Source of the DNA: Thermoplasmata archaeon
Lineage (GTDB): Archaea; Thermoplasmatota; Thermoplasmata; Lutacidiplasmatales; UBA184
Assembly (NCBI GenBank): GCA_030037955.1
Contig: JASHPT010000013.1
Location: 1-41,937 of the forward strand
DNA length: 41,937 bases
Direction: 5' to 3'
Shown here: in pieces, positions 1-7,573 of the stretch
Layout: each line of letters starts with the position of its first letter
Numbering within the stretch: position 1 is the stretch's first letter
Program-made: the position numbers and the translations under genes
The notes under the pieces: generated by a model
What the model saw: only the letters and a program-made list of their open reading frames with translations
Database searches by the model: none
What the model was told of the DNA's origin: nothing

Positions 1-275
1 CCGCCCTGCCGGAACCAGACGTTGTAGCCGAAGTCCCGGCCGAACCGTCGATAGGCGTCGACGGATTCCCGGGCGAGGCGCACCGTCGCCCGGGTCTCCC
101 ATTGCTGGCGGACCCCGCCCCCGTTGCGTCCCGAGGAACCGTTGGAGAGCCAGCCCCGGTCGACCACCGTGATCGGTCCGGCCCCGGCCCGGGCGAGATG
201 GTAGGCCGTGAACAGGCCGACGATGCCGGCCCCGATGATCACCACACGCCGCGGCGACCGCGAGGGGCCGCTCAT
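1..275 (-). CDS. FAD-dependent oxidoreductase (DAO / sarcosine oxidase beta type), partial
   Basis: Only the first 91 codons are in the window; the rest lies beyond the left edge. The protein opens with a basic stretch and then a dinucleotide-binding fold whose GAGIVG motif (about residues 20-25) binds the FAD ADP moiety. An acidic residue ending strand 2 follows, then a Ser/Gly/Arg-rich SSGRNGGG segment typical of DAO-family flavin-attachment regions. The family oxidises secondary or tertiary amines such as sarcosine, proline or hydroxyproline. Its ATG overlaps the stop of the upstream alpha-like gene as ATGA, so the two are very likely translationally coupled subunits of one cytoplasmic dehydrogenase. 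Family is secure; substrate unknown. Confidence 0.85.
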   Translation of the reverse strand, partial: MSGPSRSPRRVVIIGAGIVGLFTAYHLARAGAGPITVVDRGWLSNGSSGRNGGGVRQQWETRATVRLARESVDAYRRFGRDFGYNVWFRQG

Positions 276-1927
276 CCGCCCTCCGACGCCGGTACCGGCA
301 GTCCGGCCAGGGCGCCGAGCGGCGTGGGGATCACCGGCGGCCGCTGTCGGATGTATCCGACCTCCGGCGGCGGCCGTCCCTCCAGGATCGACAGCAGGAG
401 GAGCCCGTCCGGGAGACAGTACCGGCCCTGGCAGAGACCGGTTCCCAGGCCCGTGTACCGCTTGATCACCTCCAGGCCCCGGTATCCGTGGGCCACGGCC
501 TCCCGTACTTCGCGGACGAGGACGTCCTCGCAGGGGCAGAGCACCTGCTTCTGCCAGCCGGTCGGAATCGTCAGCAGCTCCCGATAGTATCCCTCGAGCT
601 CGTGCGGCCCGTCCGGCGCCCGCTCGACCGGCGGAGGCACGGATCTCCCGAGGATCGCATCCGCAGCGGCGAAGGCGCTGGCCTCGGCCGCGACGCCGTC
701 CGCGAAGCCGGCCACCTCTCCGACCGCGTACAGACCGGGTACCGAGGTCTGACTCCCGGGTCCGAGGACCGGAAAGTACCCCCCGGCAGTCCCTCGCCAC
801 TGCATCTGGGCGCCGGACTGGAACAGCAGCTGGTTGTGCGGGAGCCGCCGGTGCGCGAGGACAACGGCATCGACCGAGACAGAGAACTCCGCACCGCCCC
901 CGCGGGCCCGGAGACGGACGCGTCGAATCCGGCTCCGTCCGGTCGCCTCGATCACCAGGGTTCGCGGGTAGAGCGGGATCGAGAGCTCGGAGGCCCGACG
1001 CGTCACTTCGGGGGAGATCGCTCCCGGCGCGACGACCGCTTCCGTGTGGACGCCGAAGCGGTCGAGCATCTCGGCGGCCCGCGCCCCCCCGCCCACCAGG
1101 AGAGCGCGTCGGAACGGCGGCGACCGATCGCCGGGGGCCATCGCCAGGGCCGCCTCGGCGGTCATGACCCCGGGACGGTCGTTGCCCGCGAACAGTAACG
1201 ACGCGTCGTACGCGCCGGTGGCCGCGATCACGGTGGTGGCGCGCACCAGTCGACCATGGTCCGGCTCCTCCAGCGTCACCATCTCGAACGGCCGCCCGGC
1301 GCCGGAGCGCGGCGGGGGCAGGAACACCGCCGTGGTCCGGGGAAAGAGCGTCACCCCCGGCGGCGGGGCCGGGATCGGACCCCGGTCCAGGATCGCGACG
1401 GCCCGACCCGCCTCCTGGAGGCGCGTACAGGCCTGCCGACCCGCCGGACCCGCGCCCAGTACCAGCGTGTCGAGCTCCACGGCCGGGACCGGTGAAGGGA
1501 CCGTCGGCGGCGAGTCCGGGGCGATCGGCCCGTACCCGGCGAGACGGCGAACCACCCGTTGATACCACGGAGTCGCCCACGCGGGCCGCCGAAAGCCGTG
1601 GAGGGTGTCGAGCCCCCGCGGAAAGACGAGGTCCAGCAGGCCCATCAGGTCGTACCGGGTCGAGGGCCACCCGTTCGACAGCGTGACCGAGTCGGCCGGG
1701 GAGGGAACGTACCGGCAGGCTCGAACGTTCGGTTGGCCGTTCACTCGCACGAGGCAGCTCGTGCAGTGGCCGATGCCGCACAGCGGCGCACGAGGCCGAT
1801 GATACCGGATCGAGCGCTGCAGGATCGGGAGGCCCCGACGCGACAGGTGCTGGAGCAGCGTCTCCCCGGCATCGGCGGCCTGCGCTCGACCCTCGAAACG
1901 GAAAGCGGTCGGCCGGTCGGGTTCCAT
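272..1927 (-). CDS. Sarcosine/proline-type dehydrogenase alpha-like subunit: 2Fe-2S + FAD + BFD-like domains
   Basis: The 551-residue protein has three modules. An N-terminal plant-type 2Fe-2S domain has Cys50, Cys55, Cys58 and Cys71 (CX4CX2CX12C). A pyridine nucleotide-disulphide-type FAD domain starts at GAGPAG (158-163). A C-terminal BFD-like domain has Cys464, Cys466, Cys499 and Cys504, a second Fe-S site. This layout fuses what are separate small and large subunits in heterotetrameric sarcosine oxidases, opine/D-hydroxyproline dehydrogenases and HcnABC-like enzymes. It would pass electrons from the flavin of the downstream beta subunit (ATGA overlap) to an acceptor. A TATA-like box at 1956-1964 (minus) puts transcription start a few bases before this ATG. 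Substrate cannot be told from sequence. Confidence 0.88.
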   Translation of the reverse strand: MEPDRPTAFRFEGRAQAADAGETLLQHLSRRGLPILQRSIRYHRPRAPLCGIGHCTSCLVRVNGQPNVRACRYVPSPADSVTLSNGWPSTRYDLMGLLDLVFPRGLDTLHGFRRPAWATPWYQRVVRRLAGYGPIAPDSPPTVPSPVPAVELDTLVLGAGPAGRQACTRLQEAGRAVAILDRGPIPAPPPGVTLFPRTTAVFLPPPRSGAGRPFEMVTLEEPDHGRLVRATTVIAATGAYDASLLFAGNDRPGVMTAEAALAMAPGDRSPPFRRALLVGGGARAAEMLDRFGVHTEAVVAPGAISPEVTRRASELSIPLYPRTLVIEATGRSRIRRVRLRARGGGAEFSVSVDAVVLAHRRLPHNQLLFQSGAQMQWRGTAGGYFPVLGPGSQTSVPGLYAVGEVAGFADGVAAEASAFAAADAILGRSVPPPVERAPDGPHELEGYYRELLTIPTGWQKQVLCPCEDVLVREVREAVAHGYRGLEVIKRYTGLGTGLCQGRYCLPDGLLLLSILEGRPPPEVGYIRQRPPVIPTPLGALAGLPVPASEGG

Positions 1928-1955
1928 GAGAGAGCGGCTCGGCGACGAAGAGGGG

Positions 1956-1964
1956 CTATTTGAG
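1956..1964 (-). promoter_or_regulatory. TATA-like box for the alpha-like dehydrogenase operon
   Basis: Read on the minus strand it is CTCAAATAG, the most AT-rich stretch before the ATG at 1927. Its centre is about 33 bases upstream of the start codon, implying a leader of only a few nucleotides. Assigned by position and composition only. Confidence 0.5.
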
Positions 1965-2055
1965 ACGCACCGCCTCGAAGCCCCGCGAGGGGCCCGGCGG
2001 GGGTCGGCCCTCGGAAACCGGGGCCGAAAACCATCGAAGGATGGCGTCGAACCAG

Positions 2056-2065
2056 TATCTATATA
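2056..2065 (+). promoter_or_regulatory. TATA box of the phoU-like gene
   Basis: TATCTATATA stands out in a G+C-rich background and is centred about 33 bases before the ATG at 2094. This gives a predicted near-leaderless transcript, the commonest arrangement in this window. Confidence 0.65.
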
Positions 2066-2093
2066 GACTCAGGACTGGTCGCGCGGCCTACCG

Positions 2094-3176
2094 ATGCGTA
2101 CCGCAGATGGGGGCGAGGCCCGGAGGATCCAGAAGACCGGTGGCTCGACGTTCATCGTGTCGCTGCCGAAGGCGTGGGTGGTCGGACGCGGACTGGGCTC
2201 CGGCGATGTCCTGCTCTTCCACGGCGCTCCGGACGGGTCGCTGACGGTACGGGCCGAGAGCGGCGTCCCCGGGGAGACCCCCCGACGGCAGCTCGGGGTG
2301 TCGAACGACATGGATCCGGAGCATCTGTTCCGGCTGCTGGTGGCGGAATACATCGCCGGCGCGCCGCTGCTCGAGATCCGCACCGAGGGCCGGATGAACG
2401 CGCGCACCCGCGAGATCGTCCGGAACTTCGCGCAGCGGATGATCGGCCCCGAGATCCTCGAGGAAACGGCGGACGGGGTCGTCCTGCAGGACGTCATCGG
2501 CCCGAACCCGCTCCCGATCGCCTCGGTGATTCGGCGCATGTACCAGATGGTCCGTGCGATGCAGGTCGACGCCATGGCGGCGTTCCACGCCCGGGACCTG
2601 TCGATCGCGCGGGACGTCATCGAGCGCGACTGGGAGGTCGACCGTCTCCACTGGTTCATCGGGAAGCAGATCACGTCGGCGCTGCGCGACGGCCGGGTGC
2701 TGAGCTCGATCGGGCTCACCCTGCCCGAGTGCGCCACCTATCTCCTCGCCTCCCGGGTGCTCGAGCGGATCGCCGACCATGCGGTCCGGATCGCCGAGAC
2801 CGTGCCGCTCCTGGGGAAGGAGCCGATCCCGGCGAGCGTTCTGGCCGAGCTGGACCGGCTGGCCCATGCCGCCGCGGACGGCCTCACCGGAGCGATCGAC
2901 AGTCTCTCGAACGAGGACATCCCCAAGGCGAACGACGTGCTCGACGCTGCCGCCCGGGTCACCCGGGAGCGGGAGACCATCCTCAAGGAGCTCACGAAGA
3001 AGCGGGGGCGGCTCGCGGTCGCCCTGGCCTACGTCCTCGAGAGCCTGGAGCGGAGCGCTTTCTACGCCAGCGACCTCGCCGAGATCGCGATCAACCACAC
3101 CGTCCAGCACACCGCCCAGGCGGCGCTCGGCCCCGTCACCGCACCGACACCGATGACGGCCCGGGCCCCGACCTGA
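2094..3176 (+). CDS. phoU: Phosphate-uptake regulator, AbrB/SpoVT-PhoU fusion
   Basis: This 360-residue archaeal PhoU carries an N-terminal SpoVT/AbrB-like swapped-hairpin DNA-binding domain. Residues about 10-45 contain the typical RRIQKTGGSTFIVSLPKAW signature. Two PhoU helical bundle repeats follow (about 115-205 and 215-320), with conserved E/D-rich helix segments such as RDVIERDWEVD and ERIADHAVRIAE that bind metal clusters in PhoU proteins. Bacterial PhoU controls the Pst transporter and PhoR. The archaeal fusion probably acts directly on DNA as a phosphate-responsive regulator. No pst genes are adjacent. It is divergent from the amine dehydrogenase and has its own TATA box. Confidence 0.9.
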   Translation: MRTADGGEARRIQKTGGSTFIVSLPKAWVVGRGLGSGDVLLFHGAPDGSLTVRAESGVPGETPRRQLGVSNDMDPEHLFRLLVAEYIAGAPLLEIRTEGRMNARTREIVRNFAQRMIGPEILEETADGVVLQDVIGPNPLPIASVIRRMYQMVRAMQVDAMAAFHARDLSIARDVIERDWEVDRLHWFIGKQITSALRDGRVLSSIGLTLPECATYLLASRVLERIADHAVRIAETVPLLGKEPIPASVLAELDRLAHAAADGLTGAIDSLSNEDIPKANDVLDAAARVTRERETILKELTKKRGRLAVALAYVLESLERSAFYASDLAEIAINHTVQHTAQAALGPVTAPTPMTARAPT

Positions 3177-3221
3177 GCCGGCAAGCCCCCTCCCTATACT
3201 CCTCTATAGCTGGGTCGCAGT

Positions 3222-4358
3222 CTACCCGGCCGCCCGGTTCCAGAGCGTTGTAAGCTCGTCCGCGGAGGGGATCCGCGGGTTCGCGCCGAAGGAAGTCGAC
3301 GCACGAACGTCCGGTAGCCAGTCGGCCATCGAGGCACGCAGGCTCCCGACATCCACCCCGGCGGCGGCGAGCGTGGGGGGCACCCCCAGCCGCTCGTTCA
3401 GGCGCCGGAACCAGCCGGCGAAGGCCGGGGCACGCTGGACGGTGGCGGGGCCGACGAGCGGAGCCAGGGAGCCGTAGGCGTCGCGAGCCGCCGGGAAGTT
3501 GAACTCGAGGACGTGGGGCAACAGCACCGCGACCAGCCGACCATGCGAGAGCGGAACGCGGCCGCCCAGCGCGTGGGCGAGGGCATGCACGAGACCCGTC
3601 TGGGCGTTGGACGCCGACAGGCCGGCCATGGTCGCCGCGTAGTGGATCCGGCCCCGGAGCTCGAGATCGTCCGGATGCTCCAGGACCTCCGGCAGCCGGG
3701 CCCCGAGGGTGTGGACGGCCTCCCGAGCCAGTCCATCGGTCATCGGCGTGGACCAGGACGAGCCCAACGCTTCGAGGGCGTGGGCGAGCGCGTCGAGCCC
3801 GGAGTCCACGGTCACCGGCGGAGGCATGGTCGCCGGGAGGGTCGGGTCCAGCAGCGCCCAGTCCGGGACCAGCTCCCGCGAGGCGAGTTCGACCGGATGT
3901 CCGTTCGCCTCCCAGAAGTGGGCGGTCCACGATACCTCGCTGCCGCTGCCGCTGGTCGTGGGGATGCCGACGAGGCGCGCCCGGTCCCGGAGGCGGAGCT
4001 CGGACAGCGGGGTCAGGTGGGGCAGGTCGAGATCCGGGCGGGCATACCGGCACCAGATCCCCTTCGAGGTGTCGAGCGTGCTGCCGCCGCCGACCGCGAC
4101 GATCCAGTCCGGCCCAAAGTCGGAGGCGAGCCGAGCGCCGTCCTCCAGGGAGTCGAGGGTCGGAGCGATCCGTACGTGACGGACGGACTCAACCTCGCCC
4201 CCCTCCTTGAGCAGCTCCTCTCGGACCCGTCGGTCGCCTCCGCGCTCCGCGACGGTCGGGTCGACGACGAGCAGCGTTCGACGCGCCCCGAGCGAACTCA
4301 GCTGTTCGATGCTCCCCGGTCCGAGGCAGATTCGGGGCGCCGTGAAGAAACCGATCAT
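3222..4358 (-). CDS. Iron-containing alcohol dehydrogenase
   Basis: The 378-residue protein has the two-domain group III (iron) alcohol dehydrogenase layout. The N-terminal NAD(P) domain has the GGGSTLD motif (90-96). The C-terminal helical domain carries the four expected metal ligands, Asp189, His193, His258 and His272, plus conserved His262. The spacings (4, then 65, 4 and 10) match FucO-type enzymes. It should reduce aldehydes or ketones, or oxidise alcohols, with NAD(P) in the cytoplasm. It lies 36 bases downstream of the Fur-like gene on the same strand, so the two may be co-transcribed. Convergent with phoU. Substrate unknown. Confidence 0.9.
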   Translation of the reverse strand: MIGFFTAPRICLGPGSIEQLSSLGARRTLLVVDPTVAERGGDRRVREELLKEGGEVESVRHVRIAPTLDSLEDGARLASDFGPDWIVAVGGGSTLDTSKGIWCRYARPDLDLPHLTPLSELRLRDRARLVGIPTTSGSGSEVSWTAHFWEANGHPVELASRELVPDWALLDPTLPATMPPPVTVDSGLDALAHALEALGSSWSTPMTDGLAREAVHTLGARLPEVLEHPDDLELRGRIHYAATMAGLSASNAQTGLVHALAHALGGRVPLSHGRLVAVLLPHVLEFNFPAARDAYGSLAPLVGPATVQRAPAFAGWFRRLNERLGVPPTLAAAGVDVGSLRASMADWLPDVRASTSFGANPRIPSADELTTLWNRAAG

Positions 4359-4394
4359 CCGCGTGGTCGTCGCGACGGTGCCCGCCCGGCGGCG

Positions 4395-4730
4395 TTAGCG
4401 CTTGCCTTCTCGGCATCGGGGACACTCCCCGGTGACGGAGAACGTGACCCCGTCCACCTCCCACTCGCGGGGACGCCGACCGGAGATCTCGGTCAACAAG
4501 TGCCGGTCGAGCTCGGTGAGCTCGAGCTCGGCGATGCGGCCACACCGGTGGCAGATGAGATGCCCATGTGGCGTGTCCGGCGCCTCCGGCGATACCGCGA
4601 CGCCGGGCGGGAGACTCCCCGGGACGACCGGCCTCGGCGCACGCGGGTGCCGTACGGCGTCGCCGGACCGCCGGCCCCGGGGCGCCGGAGCGTGGCGCTG
4701 CGGCTGTCCCTTGACTCTCCGAGCGGCCAC
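4395..4730 (-). CDS. Fur-like protein lacking a recognisable DNA-binding domain
   Basis: The last 60 or so residues are clearly the dimerisation/metal-binding domain of the Fur/PerR family. HGHLICHRCGRIAEL is followed by a second CPRC pair near the C terminus, giving two CXXC zinc sites. The roughly 45 residues before it are Arg/Pro-rich and do not look like the winged helix of Fur; the protein is about 111 residues against 130-150 in the family. The GTG start at 4730 follows a TATA-like box (minus, 4763-4770) at about 37 bases. An ATG at 4738 is better placed but opens another frame. It could be a degenerate regulator, a frameshifted fur, or a zinc-binding partner protein. Confidence 0.55.
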   Translation of the reverse strand: MAARRVKGQPQRHAPAPRGRRSGDAVRHPRAPRPVVPGSLPPGVAVSPEAPDTPHGHLICHRCGRIAELELTELDRHLLTEISGRRPREWEVDGVTFSVTGECPRCREGKR

Positions 4731-4858
4731 TCCATCACCGTCCGGCGTGCCCGACGCGTTCCCCTTATTTGACAGGGCGTCCGCCGGAACTCGGGTTCGC
4801 CCGCGGTGGCTCGTGCGCCACGCCCTCTCTAAATCCCGGGAGCCGTTCATCCATCTCC

Positions 4859-5224
4859 GTGAGCGGCGACGGGCGAGGAGCGCGGCCGGCCCGGCTAACG
4901 ATCGTGCTGGCGGACTGGTGCCCGCACTGCGTCCCGCTCTCCGAGGTGAAGACCCAGGAGCTCGGCCGGCGTCTGGGGGTGCCCGTACGTCGGCTCGACA
5001 TCGACGACCGCGACCAGGAACGCGAGGCCGATGCCCTCGTGGAGCGGTACGGGGATTGGTCGCCCGATTACCTGATCCCTCAGGTGTTCCTCGAGTGGTC
5101 GGACGGTCGCGTCGAGCATCTGCTGACCGGCTTCCCCGAAGGGGTGTCGCGAACGCGACGCGCGTGGGAGGACCTCTTTCACAGCGATTGGCTCCGGCAG
5201 CTGTCTCCAGCCACTCCCGCATGA
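4859..5224 (+). CDS. Thioredoxin/glutaredoxin-like protein with CPHC motif
   Basis: A small protein of 121 residues plus stop with a thioredoxin-like start: beta strand TIVLADW, the CPHC redox motif at about 21-24, then a long helix, a second strand VRRLDID and the cis-Pro-like turn IPQVFL. CPHC is the active site of DsbA/glutaredoxin-type proteins. There is no signal peptide, so it acts in the cytoplasm. The GTG at 4859 is preferred over the ATG at 4769 because the fold starts right after it and a TATA-like CTCTAAAT lies about 28 bases upstream. Its stop overlaps the next ATG (ATGA), tying it to the Cys-rich protein downstream. Confidence 0.7.
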   Translation: MSGDGRGARPARLTIVLADWCPHCVPLSEVKTQELGRRLGVPVRRLDIDDRDQEREADALVERYGDWSPDYLIPQVFLEWSDGRVEHLLTGFPEGVSRTRRAWEDLFHSDWLRQLSPATPA

Positions 5225-5712
5225 GGACCTCCCGCCCGGCCGCGTCGCTCTACGTACCCGCCGCCTCCGGCCGGTGTCTCTACCACTGTACGGCGCGTAC
5301 GCGACCCCATCTCCTCTCGACGCCCCGTCGCCGGATCGGTTGGGTCTACGCCTGTCCGGCCGGCACGGTCTCCACGGCGGTACTGCTCGGGAATGCCCGG
5401 CGCCCTTCGCCGGCCGCCGCGCGTCGGTTCCTCCAGTCCCGGTTGTTCCGGCCGGAGCGGGTCAGTCTCCGGGACCTTCGGGCGGCCACCCGGCATGGGC
5501 CGGAGCTCGGTCTGCCGACGGAGCGGGCCCTGGAGGGCCGCCCGTCAGCGATCCGGCTCCTGTACTGGCGGAGGTACCCGCGCAAGGCCGGCCGCCGGTA
5601 CTCCTACCTCTACGCCTGCTTCCGGCACGGAGCCGGCGACGTCCGGCTTTACGCGGCCACGTCGGACCGAATCCACTGTCCCTGGTGTACGGCCCGGAAC
5701 ACCCGGTCCTAG
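5221..5712 (+). CDS. Unknown Cys-rich, probable zinc-binding protein
   Basis: 163 residues, very basic, in no family I recognise. It seems to contain two related halves. Each has an aromatic-Tyr-Ala-Cys turn (VYACP and LYACF), and there are two close Cys pairs, CLYHC near residue 19 and CPWC near the C terminus. Together these resemble treble-clef or zinc-ribbon knuckles. Its ATG overlaps the stop of the CPHC thioredoxin-like gene, so the two are probably made together. A redox partner/substrate pairing is a reasonable but untested inference. Its TAG stop sits inside a CTAG shared with the convergent gene. Confidence 0.65.
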   Translation: MRTSRPAASLYVPAASGRCLYHCTARTRPHLLSTPRRRIGWVYACPAGTVSTAVLLGNARRPSPAAARRFLQSRLFRPERVSLRDLRAATRHGPELGLPTERALEGRPSAIRLLYWRRYPRKAGRRYSYLYACFRHGAGDVRLYAATSDRIHCPWCTARNTRS

Positions 5713-6272
5713 CCGAGGGCGCCCGTCGAGCCCGCGTCCAGGGGGAGCCGCGCCTCGCTCTCCAGGATGGCACGCGCGTCGGCCAACGGGGTCCGCACGT
5801 GGCGGGGACCGCCGCTGGCCCGCTGGTCGAGCTCCATCATCCGCTTCGCCAGCCATTCGAATTCTGCGAAGATGAGCGGGTCGTGGCTCTCCGACCTCCA
5901 CTTCCCGAGCAGGTCGGCCGGCTCCGTGATCAAGACGAAGTAGCCGGTGATCCAGGTGCCAAAGGCGCTCCAGACGAGGCGCTCATCGAGGGCACCGGTA
6001 TGGGTCAGGGACCCGATCAGCTGGAAGAACAGCCCCACCTCCCAGTTGTCCGGCTCCTCCCCGCGGTCGGGTCGGAGGAGCCAGCTGCTCAGCTCCCGCC
6101 GGGCCTGCCGGAGACGCGGGCTGAAGAAGCGCTCCCGAAGGTCGAGCAGCGTCGACGCGGAGTGTAGCCGCTGGGTCTGCCGGAGCTGCCAGTAGGCGAA
6201 GGCCAGGGTGCCGACAACCAGCACCCAGGTGCCGACCAGGGCGGCCCACGTGATCCAGTCGAAGCTCGCCAC
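5709..6272 (-). CDS. Membrane-anchored protein of unknown function (DUF4760-like)
   Basis: 187 residues with one N-terminal membrane helix (about 8-29) followed by a soluble, helical, charged domain of about 150 residues. The motifs STLLDLRERFFSPRLRQARREL and the later FEWLAKRMMELD resemble bacterial one-TM DUF4760-type proteins, for which no role is established. With a single N-terminal helix the bulk probably faces the cytoplasm. A TATA-like ACTATACG on the minus strand lies about 25 bases before the ATG. Its stop overlaps that of the convergent Cys-rich gene. Function unknown. Confidence 0.7.
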   Translation of the reverse strand: MASFDWITWAALVGTWVLVVGTLAFAYWQLRQTQRLHSASTLLDLRERFFSPRLRQARRELSSWLLRPDRGEEPDNWEVGLFFQLIGSLTHTGALDERLVWSAFGTWITGYFVLITEPADLLGKWRSESHDPLIFAEFEWLAKRMMELDQRASGGPRHVRTPLADARAILESEARLPLDAGSTGALG

Positions 6273-6326
6273 CGGCGCGGCATCCCGTCCGAAGCGTATA
6301 GTCTGCGGTGCCCCGTCGCCCGGCCG

Positions 6327-6899
6327 CTACGTCGCGGCCTGACGCAGATGCCGTCGCACCGCGTCCAGGGGCGCGACCCGGCCCTCGGCCCGGCAGAGGA
6401 TCAGGGCTCCCTCCACCGCCGACACCGTGACGGTCGCCAGCGCGCGGGCCCGGGGACGCCGAAGTCCCCGGTCGACGAGCTGGGACGTCAAGAGATCGGT
6501 CCAGGAACGGAAGCCAGCCCGCACCGCCGATTGCAGAGCGACCTCCGGGGAGAGGCTGCCGATCGCCACCGCGGCGATCGGGCACCCGGCCCGGCAGTGC
6601 GAGGAGACGACCGACCGCCGAAAGAAGTCCACGAAGTGGGTGAGGGCTCCCGCCGGCGTACGAGAGGGACACGCCCGCTGGTAGGAGAGCACCTGGTCGG
6701 CGGTCCATTCCACCGAGTCCCGTACGAGCTGGGCCTTCCCACCGGGAAAATAGTAGTAGATCGAGCCGCGCGGGGCCCCACTGTGGGCGAGGACCTCGGA
6801 AAAGGAGGTCGCCGTCACCCCGTGGGCACCCAGGAGGACCGCCGCGCTCTCGACCATCCGACCACGCCCCGCACCGCGCCCTGAGGATCGTGTCGGCAT
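6327..6899 (-). CDS. TetR/AcrR-family transcriptional regulator
   Basis: 190 residues. The N-terminal helix-turn-helix is standard TetR: VESAAVLLGAHG, then TSFSEVLAHSGAPRGSIYYYF, with the recognition helix ending in the family's YYYFPGGK signature. The C-terminal ligand domain contains the CRAGCPIAAVA segment of the YxaF/LmrA subgroup, which senses small organic molecules. The ATG at 6899 is chosen because the HTH starts just after it; longer upstream frames run over the divergent gene. It is divergent from a tautomerase, and the 84-base gap holds a perfect 16-base palindrome likely to be its operator, suggesting control of both genes. Confidence 0.87.
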   Translation of the reverse strand: MPTRSSGRGAGRGRMVESAAVLLGAHGVTATSFSEVLAHSGAPRGSIYYYFPGGKAQLVRDSVEWTADQVLSYQRACPSRTPAGALTHFVDFFRRSVVSSHCRAGCPIAAVAIGSLSPEVALQSAVRAGFRSWTDLLTSQLVDRGLRRPRARALATVTVSAVEGALILCRAEGRVAPLDAVRRHLRQAAT

Positions 6900-6942
6900 G
6901 AGAACCGGCTCCGAAGTGGAGCGCGGCAGGGAAGGACCACCA

Positions 6943-6962
6943 ACTATATGACGCGCGTCATA
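6943..6962. promoter_or_regulatory. Divergent promoter with a perfect 16-bp palindrome (probable TetR operator)
   Basis: A TATA-like ACTATATG (6943-6950) can be read on both strands. It overlaps the perfect palindrome TATGACGCGCGTCATA (6947-6962). A repressor dimer here would block TBP and the start sites of both the tautomerase gene (start 6984) and the tetR gene (start 6899). Position between a TetR gene and its divergent neighbour supports an operator. Confidence 0.65.
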
Positions 6963-6983
6963 ATCGTCGCCGCCGGGTTCACC

Positions 6984-7430
6984 ATGCCGATGATCGATGT
7001 CTACTGTGCAACAGGTACCTTTGCCGACCCGCATGCCGTGGCCCGCGACCTCGCGGCGGCGGTGATGAAGTGGGAGAAGGTTCCCCGCCTCCCGTTGTTC
7101 CAGAAGAACACCGCGGCCTTCGTGCACGAGCTACCCGCGGGTGCCATCTCGAACGTGGACGGCGACAGCAACTACGTCCGCGTACAGGTCCTCACCCCGG
7201 TGGGGGTCCTCGACCGGGACAAGCAGCTCGGGGTCGTGAGCGAGCTCACCCAGATCGTGGCAGCGGCTGCGCACGACCCGACGCTCAGTCAACGGACCTG
7301 GGTGCTGATCACCGAGTCTCCGGAGGGGGGCTGGGGGATCAACGGCCACGCCAACACCGGCGCGGACATCGCGCAGGCCGCGAGGGCGCAGATCGCTGCG
7401 CTCGGCGCCGGCGGGAAAGGCTCGACCTAG
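6984..7430 (+). CDS. Tautomerase superfamily protein (4-oxalocrotonate tautomerase-like)
   Basis: The ATG at 6984 is chosen over 6948 because it yields Met-Pro, and the tautomerase family needs an N-terminal Pro1 as catalytic base after Met removal. The start MPMIDVYC fits that. The product is 148 residues, about twice the size of 4-OT monomers, in the range of MSAD/cis-CaaD-like or two-unit members. Later features include DSNYVRVQVLT and a C-terminal RTWVLITE strand. Such enzymes tautomerise or dehalogenate small enol/keto acids. Divergent TetR control suggests induction by a metabolite or xenobiotic. Substrate unknown. Confidence 0.75.
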   Translation: MPMIDVYCATGTFADPHAVARDLAAAVMKWEKVPRLPLFQKNTAAFVHELPAGAISNVDGDSNYVRVQVLTPVGVLDRDKQLGVVSELTQIVAAAAHDPTLSQRTWVLITESPEGGWGINGHANTGADIAQAARAQIAALGAGGKGST

Positions 7431-7573
7431 TCGTTCGACGGCTCGGCGGTGCCGCCGGCTCTACGAGCGCCGACGGTTCCCGTTGGTGTGCGGGGGAAGC
7501 GCGTCGTCGAGGGTTCGGAGTCCGGCGCCCAACGGTCCACCCGGAGCTGGGGCCTCCGGGTCGGGAGCCGGTG

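Noticed and set aside
4402-5220. Upstream part of the open frame ending at 5712
   Set aside because: It overlaps the antisense Fur-like gene and the thioredoxin-like gene; the ATGA at 5221 is a better start.
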